Shown here: piece after piece, positions 49,548 to 55,910 of the stretch | Numbering within the stretch: position 1 is the stretch's first letter | Layout: the number at the start of each line of letters is the position of its first letter | IMG/VR virus record: IMGVR_UViG_3300043446_005140 | Location: 1 to 55,910 of that record | Origin: a virus | Direction: 5' to 3' (one strand) | Length of the DNA: 55,910 nt | Position numbers and translations under genes: made by a program | Notes under the pieces: model-generated | What the model saw: only the letters and a program-made list of their open reading frames with translations | What the model was told of the DNA's origin: nothing | The model's database searches: none

Positions 49548-50006
49548 TCAATGGCCAGTGGGTGACCACGCAGGGATGGTACGGACGTTCCAACGGCGAT
49601 CCGGTGTCAGCGCCGCTAGACGGACGGCTTGGGCGTGGATCGTCTTGGCAGGCACCGAGTGGATGCACCGCTGCGAGACTTGGTCCACCAGATGGGGCGG
49701 AACCGAGATGATCACCAGCTCGTACGTGTAACCGAATGCGCCGGCGCCCAGCGTGTACGGAGTAATTTCCGCCAGGGTGGTGTTGGTGTTGTCGACGATG
49801 ACGTGCGGCGTGTTATCGCCCAGTAGATTGATGTATCTGCGGTAACAGCGATCATGCGCCGTTTGAAGCTGATTTGGGTCAAACCGATATTTCCCGTCGA
49901 CCGAAAAGTGATCGTCGGCTGACACCATAACCCCTCCCAACGTCCGACCGTACGTTGACTTCCCAGCGCCAGATACCCCCGCCAATATGGTCACATGGTT
50001 TTTCAT
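49548..50006 (-). CDS. P-loop kinase, polynucleotide-kinase-like
   Basis: 152 aa. The Walker A motif GVSGAGKST (Lys16) is followed by SADDHF, FDPNQLQTAHDRCYRRYI and HVIVDNTNTT, the usual order in the N4BP2/PNK-like AAA family. Substrate may be 5'-OH ends of RNA or DNA, or a nucleotide. On the minus strand in the accessory region. It might repair host-nuclease-cleaved RNA, as T4 Pnk does, but no ligase is in view. Confidence 0.8.
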   Translation of the reverse strand: MKNHVTILAGVSGAGKSTYGRTLGGVMVSADDHFSVDGKYRFDPNQLQTAHDRCYRRYINLLGDNTPHVIVDNTNTTLAEITPYTLGAGAFGYTYELVIISVPPHLVDQVSQRCIHSVPAKTIHAQAVRLAALTPDRRWNVRTIPAWSPTGH

Positions 50007-50138
50007 GACGGCATGGTGCCATGTACCTAGAGAGGTGTGCCAGATAATTTGGACTGGGAGTGCTGGGGTGTTCGGCGCGCCGTTATTTTTGCGCCCAGTG
50101 TGCGTGTGCGCGTGGCCCGCGATCCAACAACCAACGCA

Positions 50139-50378
50139 TCAAGTACCGCCGTTTGCCAAGTAGTCTCGGCGATAACGCATCTCCGGAAACACTTGGACGA
50201 TGGCATCCAGTTGGGTTTCCGTCAGAGGAACGTTTTCGCCGTTGATCCAATCGCCAATCAACTGGGCCTGGGAATTGTCCATTGGCCCCAGAATCCCCAT
50301 TAGTTTCTGTAGTTGCTGGCGGGCGTAATCTTGTAGGGTGCCGCACTTGGCGGCAAACAGTGCAACGTCGACATCCAT
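50139..50378 (-). CDS. Small HTH-like regulator candidate
   Basis: 79 aa with LQDYARQQLQKLMGILG, then GDWINGENVPLTETQLDAIVQ, which resembles an XRE-like turn and third helix. Minus strand, with the GATC-linked CTGGCYCGC family word (GTGG variant) near its 3' end. DNA-binding is likely but not shown. Confidence 0.5.
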   Translation of the reverse strand: MDVDVALFAAKCGTLQDYARQQLQKLMGILGPMDNSQAQLIGDWINGENVPLTETQLDAIVQVFPEMRYRRDYLANGGT

Positions 50379-50775
50379 GACAATTTGTAGCCGACAACAA
50401 TTGCCCGTTTAATAGTTCCCCCAAAGGCATGCCAAAACACCAGGTGCCAAAAAACCACCCCCCTGGAAAACGACAAATCGAATCCCAGCTAGGGAACAAC
50501 CCGGCTGGAAAATTGAAAACCCAGGTGTGGGGAAAATCGTTCTGGTGAGGGACCGGCCAAACCATAAACGGTGGCTTGGCGATCAATACAGCCCACGTCA
50601 GACCCCAATTTTCCCCCCAAATTTGGCTCTAAATAGGAGCGATCCGAAATTGCTCGAAAATGTCGGACAAAGTGGTTGGCATAACCCTTGCTAGGGCGGG
50701 CATGTGGGGGCGTGTCGTTATACTGAACGGCACGGAACTTGCAATGTTCATGTATGTCCGTGTGCGATGCATGTT

Positions 50776-50817
50776 GGCACGGATCGTGCTTTCAAAATTT
50801 CTCGGCACGGATCGTGC
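50776..50817. promoter_or_regulatory. Twin operator-like palindromes GGCACGGATCGTGC
   Basis: Exact copies at 50776-50789 and 50804-50817, 28 bases apart; the inner GCACG-GAT-CGTGC is a dyad. A degenerate third form, GGCACGGAACTTGCA, lies at 50729-50743. These sit in the 479-bp gap 50379-50857 between two minus-strand genes, which holds no other gene besides a C-run hairpin (about 50826-50850). They probably bind a repressor. Confidence 0.5.
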
Positions 50818-50857
50818 AAGCTAATTGGGGAGGGGGTTAGCCCCCCCCCCTCTGGGG

Positions 50858-51043
50858 TTACATCTCGTACTTTACGCTAAACCCTTGGGATGCAAGGTAT
50901 TTGACCACTTCCCCCCATCCTGGGTCCTGCGGGTCCTCTAGAACCGTAATGGTTTTTCCTTTGCGCGTGCCACCCATCAATGTCTCTAGCGCCCAGGGAG
51001 CCATAAATCCGACACTCTCTAGTGTATCGTTCCACTTTTTCAT
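50858..51043 (-). CDS. Hypothetical 61-aa protein
   Basis: The start ATG at 51041-51043 follows the leader GCACGGAGGCAACG, nearly the same as that before gene A at 68. The sequence has MKKWNDTLESVGFM, GKTITVLEDPQDPGWGEV and a final SVKYEM. It may be a small inhibitor or regulator; not recognised. Confidence 0.6.
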   Translation of the reverse strand: MKKWNDTLESVGFMAPWALETLMGGTRKGKTITVLEDPQDPGWGEVVKYLASQGFSVKYEM

Positions 51044-51220
51044 CGTTGCCTCCGTGCATAGGTGTATTGCAGCAATCATACCAAGCCGATGATTACTCTA
51101 AGTGCATGAAATCATTGGTGTGTTCTCGTGTAGTTGGCGGGAAATCTGGATCTCGAATTATCCAGTGCCCTGGATCGTTTGATCCATCGTCCAATCTTAC
51201 TAGGAAAACGATGCATACCC

Positions 51221-51236
51221 ATGACGTTCGTGTCAT
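51221..51236. promoter_or_regulatory. Operator-like site ATGACG-TTCG-TGTCAT
   Basis: One of three related sites (others at 53420-53435 and 53477-53492) of the form RTGACR-N4-TGTCAT. GCATACCC lies just before this site and also just before the one at 53420. The region 51044-51387 holds no other feature beyond half-sites such as GTCATGGGGTCAT near 51289. Confidence 0.5.
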
Positions 51237-51387
51237 AGCGGAAATGCCGGACAAATCTGTTCTGGGGTGAGCTGCCCATGCATTGAATGTCATGGGGTCA
51301 TGTATGGCAAGTGTGACGATAATCGGCAAATACCGATGAGTGACGCCAGCCGATTGCTTGGCACTAGCGGTGCAATTGGTATTTGGC

Positions 51388-51591
51388 ATGAACGCAACGA
51401 TCAAAATCAAAACCGTCGCGCCAAACTACGCGGTCGTCACCCCATACACACGTACGGTCTGCGACAGACTGGAAGCGGAGTATCGCTATTGGGTACTACG
51501 AGAAATGGGCGTGCCAGTGACGATGGGATTGTGGATCGCAGGGGCGATCCGGCAAGTCGAGGCAACTGCGAACCATGAGGTGCTGGCGTGA
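51388..51591 (+). CDS. Hypothetical 67-aa protein
   Basis: MNATIKIKTVAPNYAVVTPYT is a plausible beta opening; EYRYWVLREMGVPVTMGLWIAG forms a helix. An overlapping frame at 51267 and an in-frame GTG at 51340 compete, so the exact start is uncertain. Nothing else known. Confidence 0.45.
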   Translation: MNATIKIKTVAPNYAVVTPYTRTVCDRLEAEYRYWVLREMGVPVTMGLWIAGAIRQVEATANHEVLA

Positions 51592-51666
51592 TTATTTGGC
51601 GACGAAGGGGGGTGAATTGGAATTTCAATTAAGTTTATAAATATCTTAATTTGCACACATCACATT

Positions 51667-51695
51667 GAGATCCAAAAAAACCGTAATTGGATCTC
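51667..51695 (+). terminator. Hairpin GAGATCCA / TGGATCTC
   Basis: An 8-bp perfect stem in the 257-bp gap before 51849. The flanks are A/T-rich. A second hairpin (GGGGGC with GCCCCC, about 51755-51787) follows. Likely a terminator for 51388 and the leader of the next operon. Confidence 0.45.
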
Positions 51696-51848
51696 GGTTT
51701 ATCGCACTGGGCACCCCGCTTTAGCGTGGGCTGTAGTCAGGCAATTGCAACGACGGGGGCACACTGTCAGGGTGAACGGCAAGCCCCCATGATTGGAGGA
51801 GTATGCAGAGTGCAAACAATTCGGTGAGATCGAATAGGAGTAAACACC

Positions 51849-52115
51849 ATGCGAGTAGTCGAAATACGGGTATGCGCCGATTGCTATGTTGCAATTGGGG
51901 CGGGAGACTATAGTTCGTTCGATTACCATTATGGAGATGCCGCGGAAGAGCGGATGCGTGAAGTACAGCAGGCGATCGCTAAGCTCCCAGGGGACGCCGT
52001 GGCAAATTGCCAAGATGAAGGGCATTTCTCTTGGATGCCATGTCAATGTTGCGAATGCAATCTAGGGGGAGATCGATTCGAGGTAGCTTTACTTGGAGAC
52101 GACGATGATCGATGA
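51849..52115 (+). CDS. Conserved small protein with CxxCY and PCxCC motifs
   Basis: 88 aa with a good ribosome site (TAGGAG). The sequence RVCADCYVAIGAGD, FDYHYGDAAEERM and SWMPCQCCECNLGGDRF recurs in many mobile elements of actinobacterial and other origin. The cysteines probably bind zinc. Function unknown; starts an operon of small genes running to 53404. Confidence 0.65.
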   Translation: MRVVEIRVCADCYVAIGAGDYSSFDYHYGDAAEERMREVQQAIAKLPGDAVANCQDEGHFSWMPCQCCECNLGGDRFEVALLGDDDDR

Positions 52116-52374
52116 TTTCCATATTCCAGAAGACTCGGTATTGATATTTGGTGATCACCGTGGACTCTACATTCCTCGCGATTTCGCGATTCAATGCGGT
52201 GAGCGGTGGGGATTAGATGCAGGCGATATCGAGATCCTTAGTTGTGGGCCAGATCATGCGCTCTATTGGGAAGTGTGGGACGATACTTTGGAGACATGTG
52301 CACTCGAATATGATGGCAAGCGTTGGAGACTATTCCAGGACGGGGATCTGTGGGCGATCCCCGAAGAATTGTGA
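52105..52374 (+). CDS. Hypothetical 89-aa protein
   Basis: A short protein rich in Asp/Glu and Trp (LYWEVWDDTLETCALEYDG). The start at 52105 overlaps the previous stop by 11 bases, following GGAGAC. Similar to 'hypothetical phage protein' patterns with WEVWD, not assigned. Confidence 0.6.
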   Translation: MIDDFHIPEDSVLIFGDHRGLYIPRDFAIQCGERWGLDAGDIEILSCGPDHALYWEVWDDTLETCALEYDGKRWRLFQDGDLWAIPEEL

Positions 52375-52411
52375 AATTAGCAATCACAAGCAAGCGATGA
52401 TGGGAGGCGAC

Positions 52412-52576
52412 ATGGTTGATTCAGAAGGTAAGCCGATGGTGTTCTTCTCGGACGATGAATTGCACAAAGCTGCACTCGCTATTCTGGAATTGCTAGACAT
52501 TGAATTTGCGAGCTTCAGTATCATAAATGGTGAACTCACGATACACACTGCGATGTATCGGGAGAAAGACCGATGA
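52412..52576 (+). CDS. Hypothetical 54-aa protein
   Basis: ATG at 52412 with GGGAGG upstream. The sequence VFFSDDELHKAALAILELLDIEFASFS looks folded. The in-frame region upstream is not coding-like. ATGA overlap with the next gene. Confidence 0.55.
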   Translation: MVDSEGKPMVFFSDDELHKAALAILELLDIEFASFSIINGELTIHTAMYREKDR

Positions 52577-52755
52577 TCCCAGGAACCCAGCTAATAAGGG
52601 CAAACGAGCTGCCCGAGGTATTTCGCATTCACTCGACATATCATCTCCCGATCATGGGCACGGTGGTCACCAGGGGAGCACGGATCGTGATCCGGATCTG
52701 CAATGACGTGATTAGACTCGAACCGAGTCAGCGCGTCGCGGTGTGTGTCGAGTAA
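52573..52755 (+). CDS. Hypothetical 60-aa protein
   Basis: Starts in an ATGA overlap. Beta-rich, with GTVVTRGARIVIRICNDVI. Unrecognised. One in a run of small genes, each overlapping or close to the next. Confidence 0.5.
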   Translation: MIPGTQLIRANELPEVFRIHSTYHLPIMGTVVTRGARIVIRICNDVIRLEPSQRVAVCVE

Positions 52756-52793
52756 TCATCGTTAGCCGATGAAAACATGAAAGTAGGTGGATA

Positions 52794-53018
52794 ATGGATG
52801 ATATATTTGGGGTGTTGGAATACGGCTCAATCGTAGGATCGGATCACGATCGAGGATTAGTTATTACCTATAACGGGTCATGTACGTTCAACGTGTGGCG
52901 AGTCGATGGGTACGAATTTGACAACATTGACTGCTTCACTCGTGACAACGCAACGGCATCGACCGCACGTGCGATAGCGGCGGAATGGTTGGACGCTTGC
53001 CTAGGGGGTGAGCCATGA
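52794..53018 (+). CDS. Hypothetical 74-aa protein
   Basis: An acidic protein with ILEYGS-like GVLEYGSIVGSDHDRGLVIT and ARAIAAEWLDACLGGEP. GGTGG at 6-10 bases before the ATG. Overlaps the next gene by 4 bases. Confidence 0.55.
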   Translation: MDDIFGVLEYGSIVGSDHDRGLVITYNGSCTFNVWRVDGYEFDNIDCFTRDNATASTARAIAAEWLDACLGGEP

Positions 53019-53404
53019 GACTGGCAATAGTAAATTCCGACGATCGGTCGTTGACGAAACATCGTTATGTTCTGGCGTTTACGGCGGGGGGTTGGAGCGT
53101 TGCACTGTATACGCTGGTATGGGGGAATAATCTACAGGATGCGTTGGACGAGGCGATCGACTGGATCGCGAGCCACGCGCCCGGACTATTGGCCACCGAG
53201 TACGTTTACTCGGAAATTCAGCGACTGGTGGCGACTGGTGTAGATAACGATACGGCCTGGGAAGAGGCAACTCAAGACATGATATGTGGAGGTAACGCTG
53301 GGGATTACATTTCCAGTGTCTGCGTGCATGTCGTCAAACAGAATCCCTCTAGGGCTGAACTCAAATCGCTAATCAAGCAAAGATCACTACAGGCGACGGT
53401 CTGA
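53015..53404 (+). CDS. Hypothetical 129-aa protein
   Basis: A conserved-looking sequence, GGWSVALYTLVWGNNLQDALDEAIDWIASH, of a kind found in phage and plasmid small-gene clusters. It ends SLIKQRSLQATV. It is the last gene before the twin operators at 53420 and 53477. Function unknown. Confidence 0.6.
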   Translation: MRLAIVNSDDRSLTKHRYVLAFTAGGWSVALYTLVWGNNLQDALDEAIDWIASHAPGLLATEYVYSEIQRLVATGVDNDTAWEEATQDMICGGNAGDYISSVCVHVVKQNPSRAELKSLIKQRSLQATV

Positions 53405-53419
53405 AAAGATTGCATACCC

Positions 53420-53492
53420 GTGACATAATTGTCATGGGGAAAATATCGCAAAAATAATGAATGCGGTGTTTCCCCCATGACATGGCTGTCAT
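53420..53492. promoter_or_regulatory. Two operator-like palindromes before cassette A'-B'
   Basis: GTGACA-TAAT-TGTCAT (53420-53435) and ATGACA-TGGC-TGTCAT (53477-53492), 57 bases apart, flanked by CCC on one side and GGGG or AG on the other. They lie 82 to 154 bases upstream of the gene A' start. The left cassette begins too near the window edge to show its own copies. Confidence 0.55.
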
Positions 53493-53573
53493 AGCTAGTC
53501 GTGTGACCGGCCGATAATCGAGGGGCGATTGTTGGCATTGGGCGTGCATTAGCCATGGTCCATGGAGGCAACA

Positions 53574-53882
53574 ATGCAAATCGCAGCATGGGAGTGTACA
53601 ACCGAGACGTTTCTCACCAAGGCGACGGATCTGGGCTGGATCGATGTGCGGCTATCGATCTTTCGCCGGGGGGAGGAGTACCAGATCGTCGGCAGTTCCC
53701 GTGCACAATGGAGACCGGCCGGGGAAGACATTGCTGTTTCGCGTAGGTGTTACCGAGAGAATGTGTGCGACGCTGTGAAGTGCGTCGCTAACGATCTGGG
53801 AGAGGCCGATCGGGAAGCGGAGACGTTGGCCGCCAAGGCGGCCCGTGCGATCATCACTGGGCTGGATCCAGTGGGTTGGTGA
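53574..53882 (+). CDS. Small protein A' (right copy)
   Basis: 102-aa paralogue of the protein at 68, with the same leader (GGAGGCAACA before ATG). Same blocks, WECTTETFLTKATDLGW and LDPVGW; about 80 per cent identical. Two copies on one element may mean dosage or functional divergence. Confidence 0.8.
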   Translation: MQIAAWECTTETFLTKATDLGWIDVRLSIFRRGEEYQIVGSSRAQWRPAGEDIAVSRRCYRENVCDAVKCVANDLGEADREAETLAAKAARAIITGLDPVGW

Positions 53883-53891
53883 TGTTTCGGA

Positions 53892-53916
53892 CCCCCGTCT
53901 CATGTCGGGACGGGGG
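53892..53916 (+). terminator. Hairpin between A' and B'
   Basis: An 8-bp stem, CCCCCGTC / GACGGGGG, matching that at 379-403; only the loop differs slightly. Confidence 0.5.
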
Positions 53917-53946
53917 TTATTGTGCACAATTGAAACGGAGGTAATC

Positions 53947-54279
53947 ATGGGGAACAAAATTAAAATCAATTTGACCGACGATCGTCCAGTAGTGATCGAT
54001 ACCGACAAGTGGGAGTTGCTGGCGGAAGTTGTTGATTACAATGGACAATTCGAGTCACAAGCGACACGTGTGTGGAAAATTAAAATCAGACAACACAACG
54101 ACAAGGTCGTCGTTTATGGGTGGAGCAAATCGCAATGGCAGGGGGAACGAGATATTTATGCTGGTGAGATCACCGATCTAGCAGGGGTGATCGGTGCAAT
54201 CCGTAGCGTAGCCGACGAAATCGGAAATGAGCGCATCGGGAGGACGGCAATACGGGAGTTACCGGCCCAGGAAATCTAG
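53947..54279 (+). CDS. Small protein B' (right copy)
   Basis: 110-aa paralogue of the protein at 435. Shares KINLTDDRPVVIDTDKWELL-type opening, VYGWSKSQWQGERD and DEIGNERIG. The start has AACGGAGG in front. Substitutions spread over the length, with no frame break. Confidence 0.8.
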   Translation: MGNKIKINLTDDRPVVIDTDKWELLAEVVDYNGQFESQATRVWKIKIRQHNDKVVVYGWSKSQWQGERDIYAGEITDLAGVIGAIRSVADEIGNERIGRTAIRELPAQEI

Positions 54280-54329
54280 GCACTGGCGGCTATCGAGGAT
54301 CTGGACGTACTACGAGAACAGGTGGAAAC

Positions 54330-54578
54330 ATGAGTAATTATTACGCAGCGATCGGGAGCGACGGTACGCGCCTGGTGGTGTGGGGCGCTGGTGACGGCGT
54401 TCGCGAGGCGCTCACTGACGCACGTCGGTGGCTGAGCGAACTACCCGTAGAGGACCGTGACGTCGCGTTGACCCTGGAGCCGATCTCGGAATGTCAAATG
54501 GTATTGATCGCTGCTGGCATGATCGGCTGGGCGGAACTAAAGACGAAAAAAGCATGCACACCTAGGGGTGAGTCGTGA
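54330..54578 (+). CDS. Hypothetical 82-aa protein, right cassette only
   Basis: Ribosome site AGGTGG before ATG. SNYYAAIGSDGTRLVVWGAG is a beta opening; a helix with DARRWLSELPVED follows. Not present behind the left cassette, so either lost there or gained here. Confidence 0.6.
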   Translation: MSNYYAAIGSDGTRLVVWGAGDGVREALTDARRWLSELPVEDRDVALTLEPISECQMVLIAAGMIGWAELKTKKACTPRGES

Positions 54579-54618
54579 TTCGCGTTAGCTTGTAACGATC
54601 CAGATAGCGACAAATTGA

Positions 54619-54642
54619 CCCCCGTGGCGACGACCTCGGGGG
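54619..54642 (+). terminator. Terminator-like hairpin after the right cassette
   Basis: CCCCCG / CGGGGG with a 12-base loop and TTTCGTCGTTT tail, the counterpart of 791-815. Confidence 0.55.
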
Positions 54643-54977
54643 TTTCGTCGTTTAATGGCAAATAATGGCAAATAATGGCAAATTGGCGAATTTAGTGAAG
54701 GTGCTTTGATTTGTCGCACGGGATGCACGGTCTGTTGGATCGCGGGCCAGGGGCGCATGGTCCAGTGGTGCATGGTCCAGGGACGCACGGGATGCAGCGG
54801 ACGCACGGGACGCACGGGACGCACGATCGGTGTCCCATAGGGTGTCCCATATAGCCACTAGGTGTCCTATAGATCGGTCGGGGGGCGTATGTGCGAATAT
54901 GTGAATATGCGAATGCACGAATACATGAAAAAGTAAGAGCATAACGAAATCGCGTTAAAGCTCGCCTAAGGCGGCAC

Positions 54978-55010
54978 GCTTATTGCAATTGAAAATCATT
55001 TTCAATAAGC
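54978..55010. promoter_or_regulatory. Conserved palindrome, right copy
   Basis: Identical to 1167-1199, including the outer GCTTATTG/CAATAAGC pairing. Conservation while flanks differ argues for function. Confidence 0.45.
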
Positions 55011-55039
55011 ATTCGCTTTGGTCCGGTTCTTGCATGCGG

Positions 55040-55091
55040 TGACTTGGATCGCATTTTGCAGGCGATGACTTGGATCGCATTTTGCAGGCGA
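55040..55091 (+). repeat. 26-bp perfect tandem duplication
   Basis: Two exact copies of a 26-bp unit beginning TGACTTGGATCGCATTTTGC. The left region has a single copy (about 1230). A recent slippage or recombination event within the repeat block. Confidence 0.85.
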
Positions 55092-55865
55092 AAAACCGGG
55101 CTACTACAGTTTGCTGCCAACTGTCGGCAGATCACGATTTCCGCAGTAGTGTCGCTCACTTGCGTCGCTAGAGCGATGCCGATGTGGTGCCGATAGTCGA
55201 CTGGGCGGTCTCGGCGATGCGCCGGCGCTAGCCTCGACTGGGCCAGTGCGGGAAAACCACCCCATGTCAAACCACCTATATCGCGGGGGGTGTGCGTCCA
55301 GGCATGCAAGGTTCATGCCACCTACATCCACCGTGCCAGTAGTCTGAGCAGGTGGGCAGCAGTAGTTTGAGCAGGTAAGTGGGGGTGGTTCCCTACGTGT
55401 AGGCGAGTTGGAGCGCCCACATGTGGGAGAGGTCGCTCGAAAAAATATTTTTGTTTAGAGTGGGGTACCTATTAGCCCCAACTTTTACCAAACATTTCGG
55501 CCAACTAAATACACGTGTTCATTGATCGCGTCTCGGGCTGGCTTGGATTCCGGGATCTCACATTCCCGCCGCCGCCTTTCGGGGGGCGCGGCGTGTTTCC
55601 AAACACCATCGCCCGATACCCATTGCTGGCTGGCTCGCGATCCGTATTCGGTATCCCGATTACCAGTCTTCGAATCATCGCCTCATTGGCCCATGGCCGG
55701 CTGGCTCGCAATCCAACAACCGACGCACCGGCGACTTGCTTAGCTGGCTAGCACTCTTGGCAGGCGCTGAGCCAACCCAGCAATCCCCACCCCCAAGCAG
55801 CTCGCCTGCCGTCTCGCCCCCCTCCCCAAATGCACACTTTCCGTTGGCCAAAATTCGTCAAAAAA

Positions 55866-55910
55866 CGTCATTATGACGAAAATGTCACAAAGATGTCACA
55901 ATTGCGTCAA
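55866..55910. promoter_or_regulatory. CGTCA/TGTCAC cluster (right copy)
   Basis: The dyad CGTCATTATGACG at 55866-55878 and two TGTCACA direct repeats match 2043-2092. The window ends within this cluster, so what follows is not seen. Confidence 0.4.

Larger units (their letters stand above)
53508..55910 (+). repeat. Right copy of the ~2-kb diverged direct repeat
   Basis: Aligns to 1-2093 with the same gene order A', B', then an extra small gene (54330) absent on the left, then non-coding DNA. Differences include fewer 9-bp units, a three-fold AATGGCAAAT repeat (54654-54683), and a perfect 26-bp tandem duplication (55040-55065 / 55066-55091). The last 220 bases are almost identical to the left copy. 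The gap 54579-55910 holds no convincing gene. Confidence 0.85.

Noticed and set aside
49066-49668. Open frames across the hexamer array (Pro-Arg run on minus; Val-Ala and Ser-Arg runs on plus)
   Set aside because: Low-complexity translation of the GGTCGN array; no ribosome site and all frames open.
50673-50730. Sigma-70-like promoter with TATACT near 50719
   Set aside because: No acceptable -35 box at 16-18 bases, so it is not listed as a promoter.
1-55910. tRNA genes, rRNA genes and CRISPR arrays
   Set aside because: Gaps were read for cloverleaf ends and spaced repeats; none was found. The hexamer and 9-bp arrays have no spacers.

Overview
The window looks like the genome, or nearly the whole genome, of a temperate short-tailed (podovirus-like) member of Caudoviricetes. 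Evidence: a large terminase, portal, scaffold, major capsid protein, head-tail adaptor, a large P22-gp10-like tail protein and a row of Gly/Ala-rich ejection-type proteins, with no tape measure, sheath or baffle of tail-tube genes. A tyrosine integrase, an excisionase-like protein and a helix-turn-helix repressor candidate mark it as temperate. Two lipoprotein signals and a Tat-like signal point to a diderm (Gram-negative) host. The Cys-rich lipoprotein at 26592 reminds me of Myxococcota proteins, but the host cannot be fixed from the sequence.

Layout. 1-2093: two small genes (A, B) and about 1.3 kb of repeat-rich non-coding DNA; this block recurs, diverged, at 53508-55910. 2312-3384: a small gene and a beta-class DNA methyltransferase. 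3353-4204 (minus): a TerS-like gene. 4257-30410 (plus): one long late operon for packaging, head, tail/ejection, holin candidate, lipoproteins, a Tat-type papain-fold protease, a ClpP-like protease, a metallophosphoesterase, a TIG/lectin-like adhesin and a lysozyme-like protein. 30595-35240 (minus): integrase, excisionase candidate, small genes, Cas4/RecB-like nuclease, ERF annealing protein and repressor. 35391-49249 (plus): early operon with a second methyltransferase, family B DNA polymerase, prim-pol, ThyX, an intein-containing vitamin-B12-type ribonucleotide reductase, DnaB helicase, RusA resolvase and a third methyltransferase, interrupted at about 44.1-44.4 kb by an AT-rich island that is my candidate replication origin. 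49250-54578: accessory region of small unknown genes on both strands, with a 28-copy hexamer array and palindromic operator-like sites. 54579-55910: second copy of the non-coding repeat block.

How the parts fit. The early operon supplies nucleotides (reductase, ThyX) and a nearly self-sufficient replisome (PolB, prim-pol, DnaB) plus recombination (ERF, Cas4-like, RusA). The late operon makes and packages virions and lyses the cell. The minus-strand module manages integration.

Most notable observations: (1) a 12-13 bp word, CTGGCYCGCRAT(C), is spread over the genome in coding and non-coding DNA far above chance, and extends to a roughly 28-bp dispersed repeat in non-coding DNA; (2) a 136-aa mini-intein begins with proline, ends in Ser-Asn, and sits directly before the catalytic radical cysteine of the reductase; (3) diverged direct repeats of about 2 kb occur at the two ends of the window, which would be a tandem duplication if the genome is circular or circularly permuted; (4) a shared palindrome, RTGACR-N4-TGTCAT, occurs three times in the accessory region. 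All counts and alignments were made by eye.
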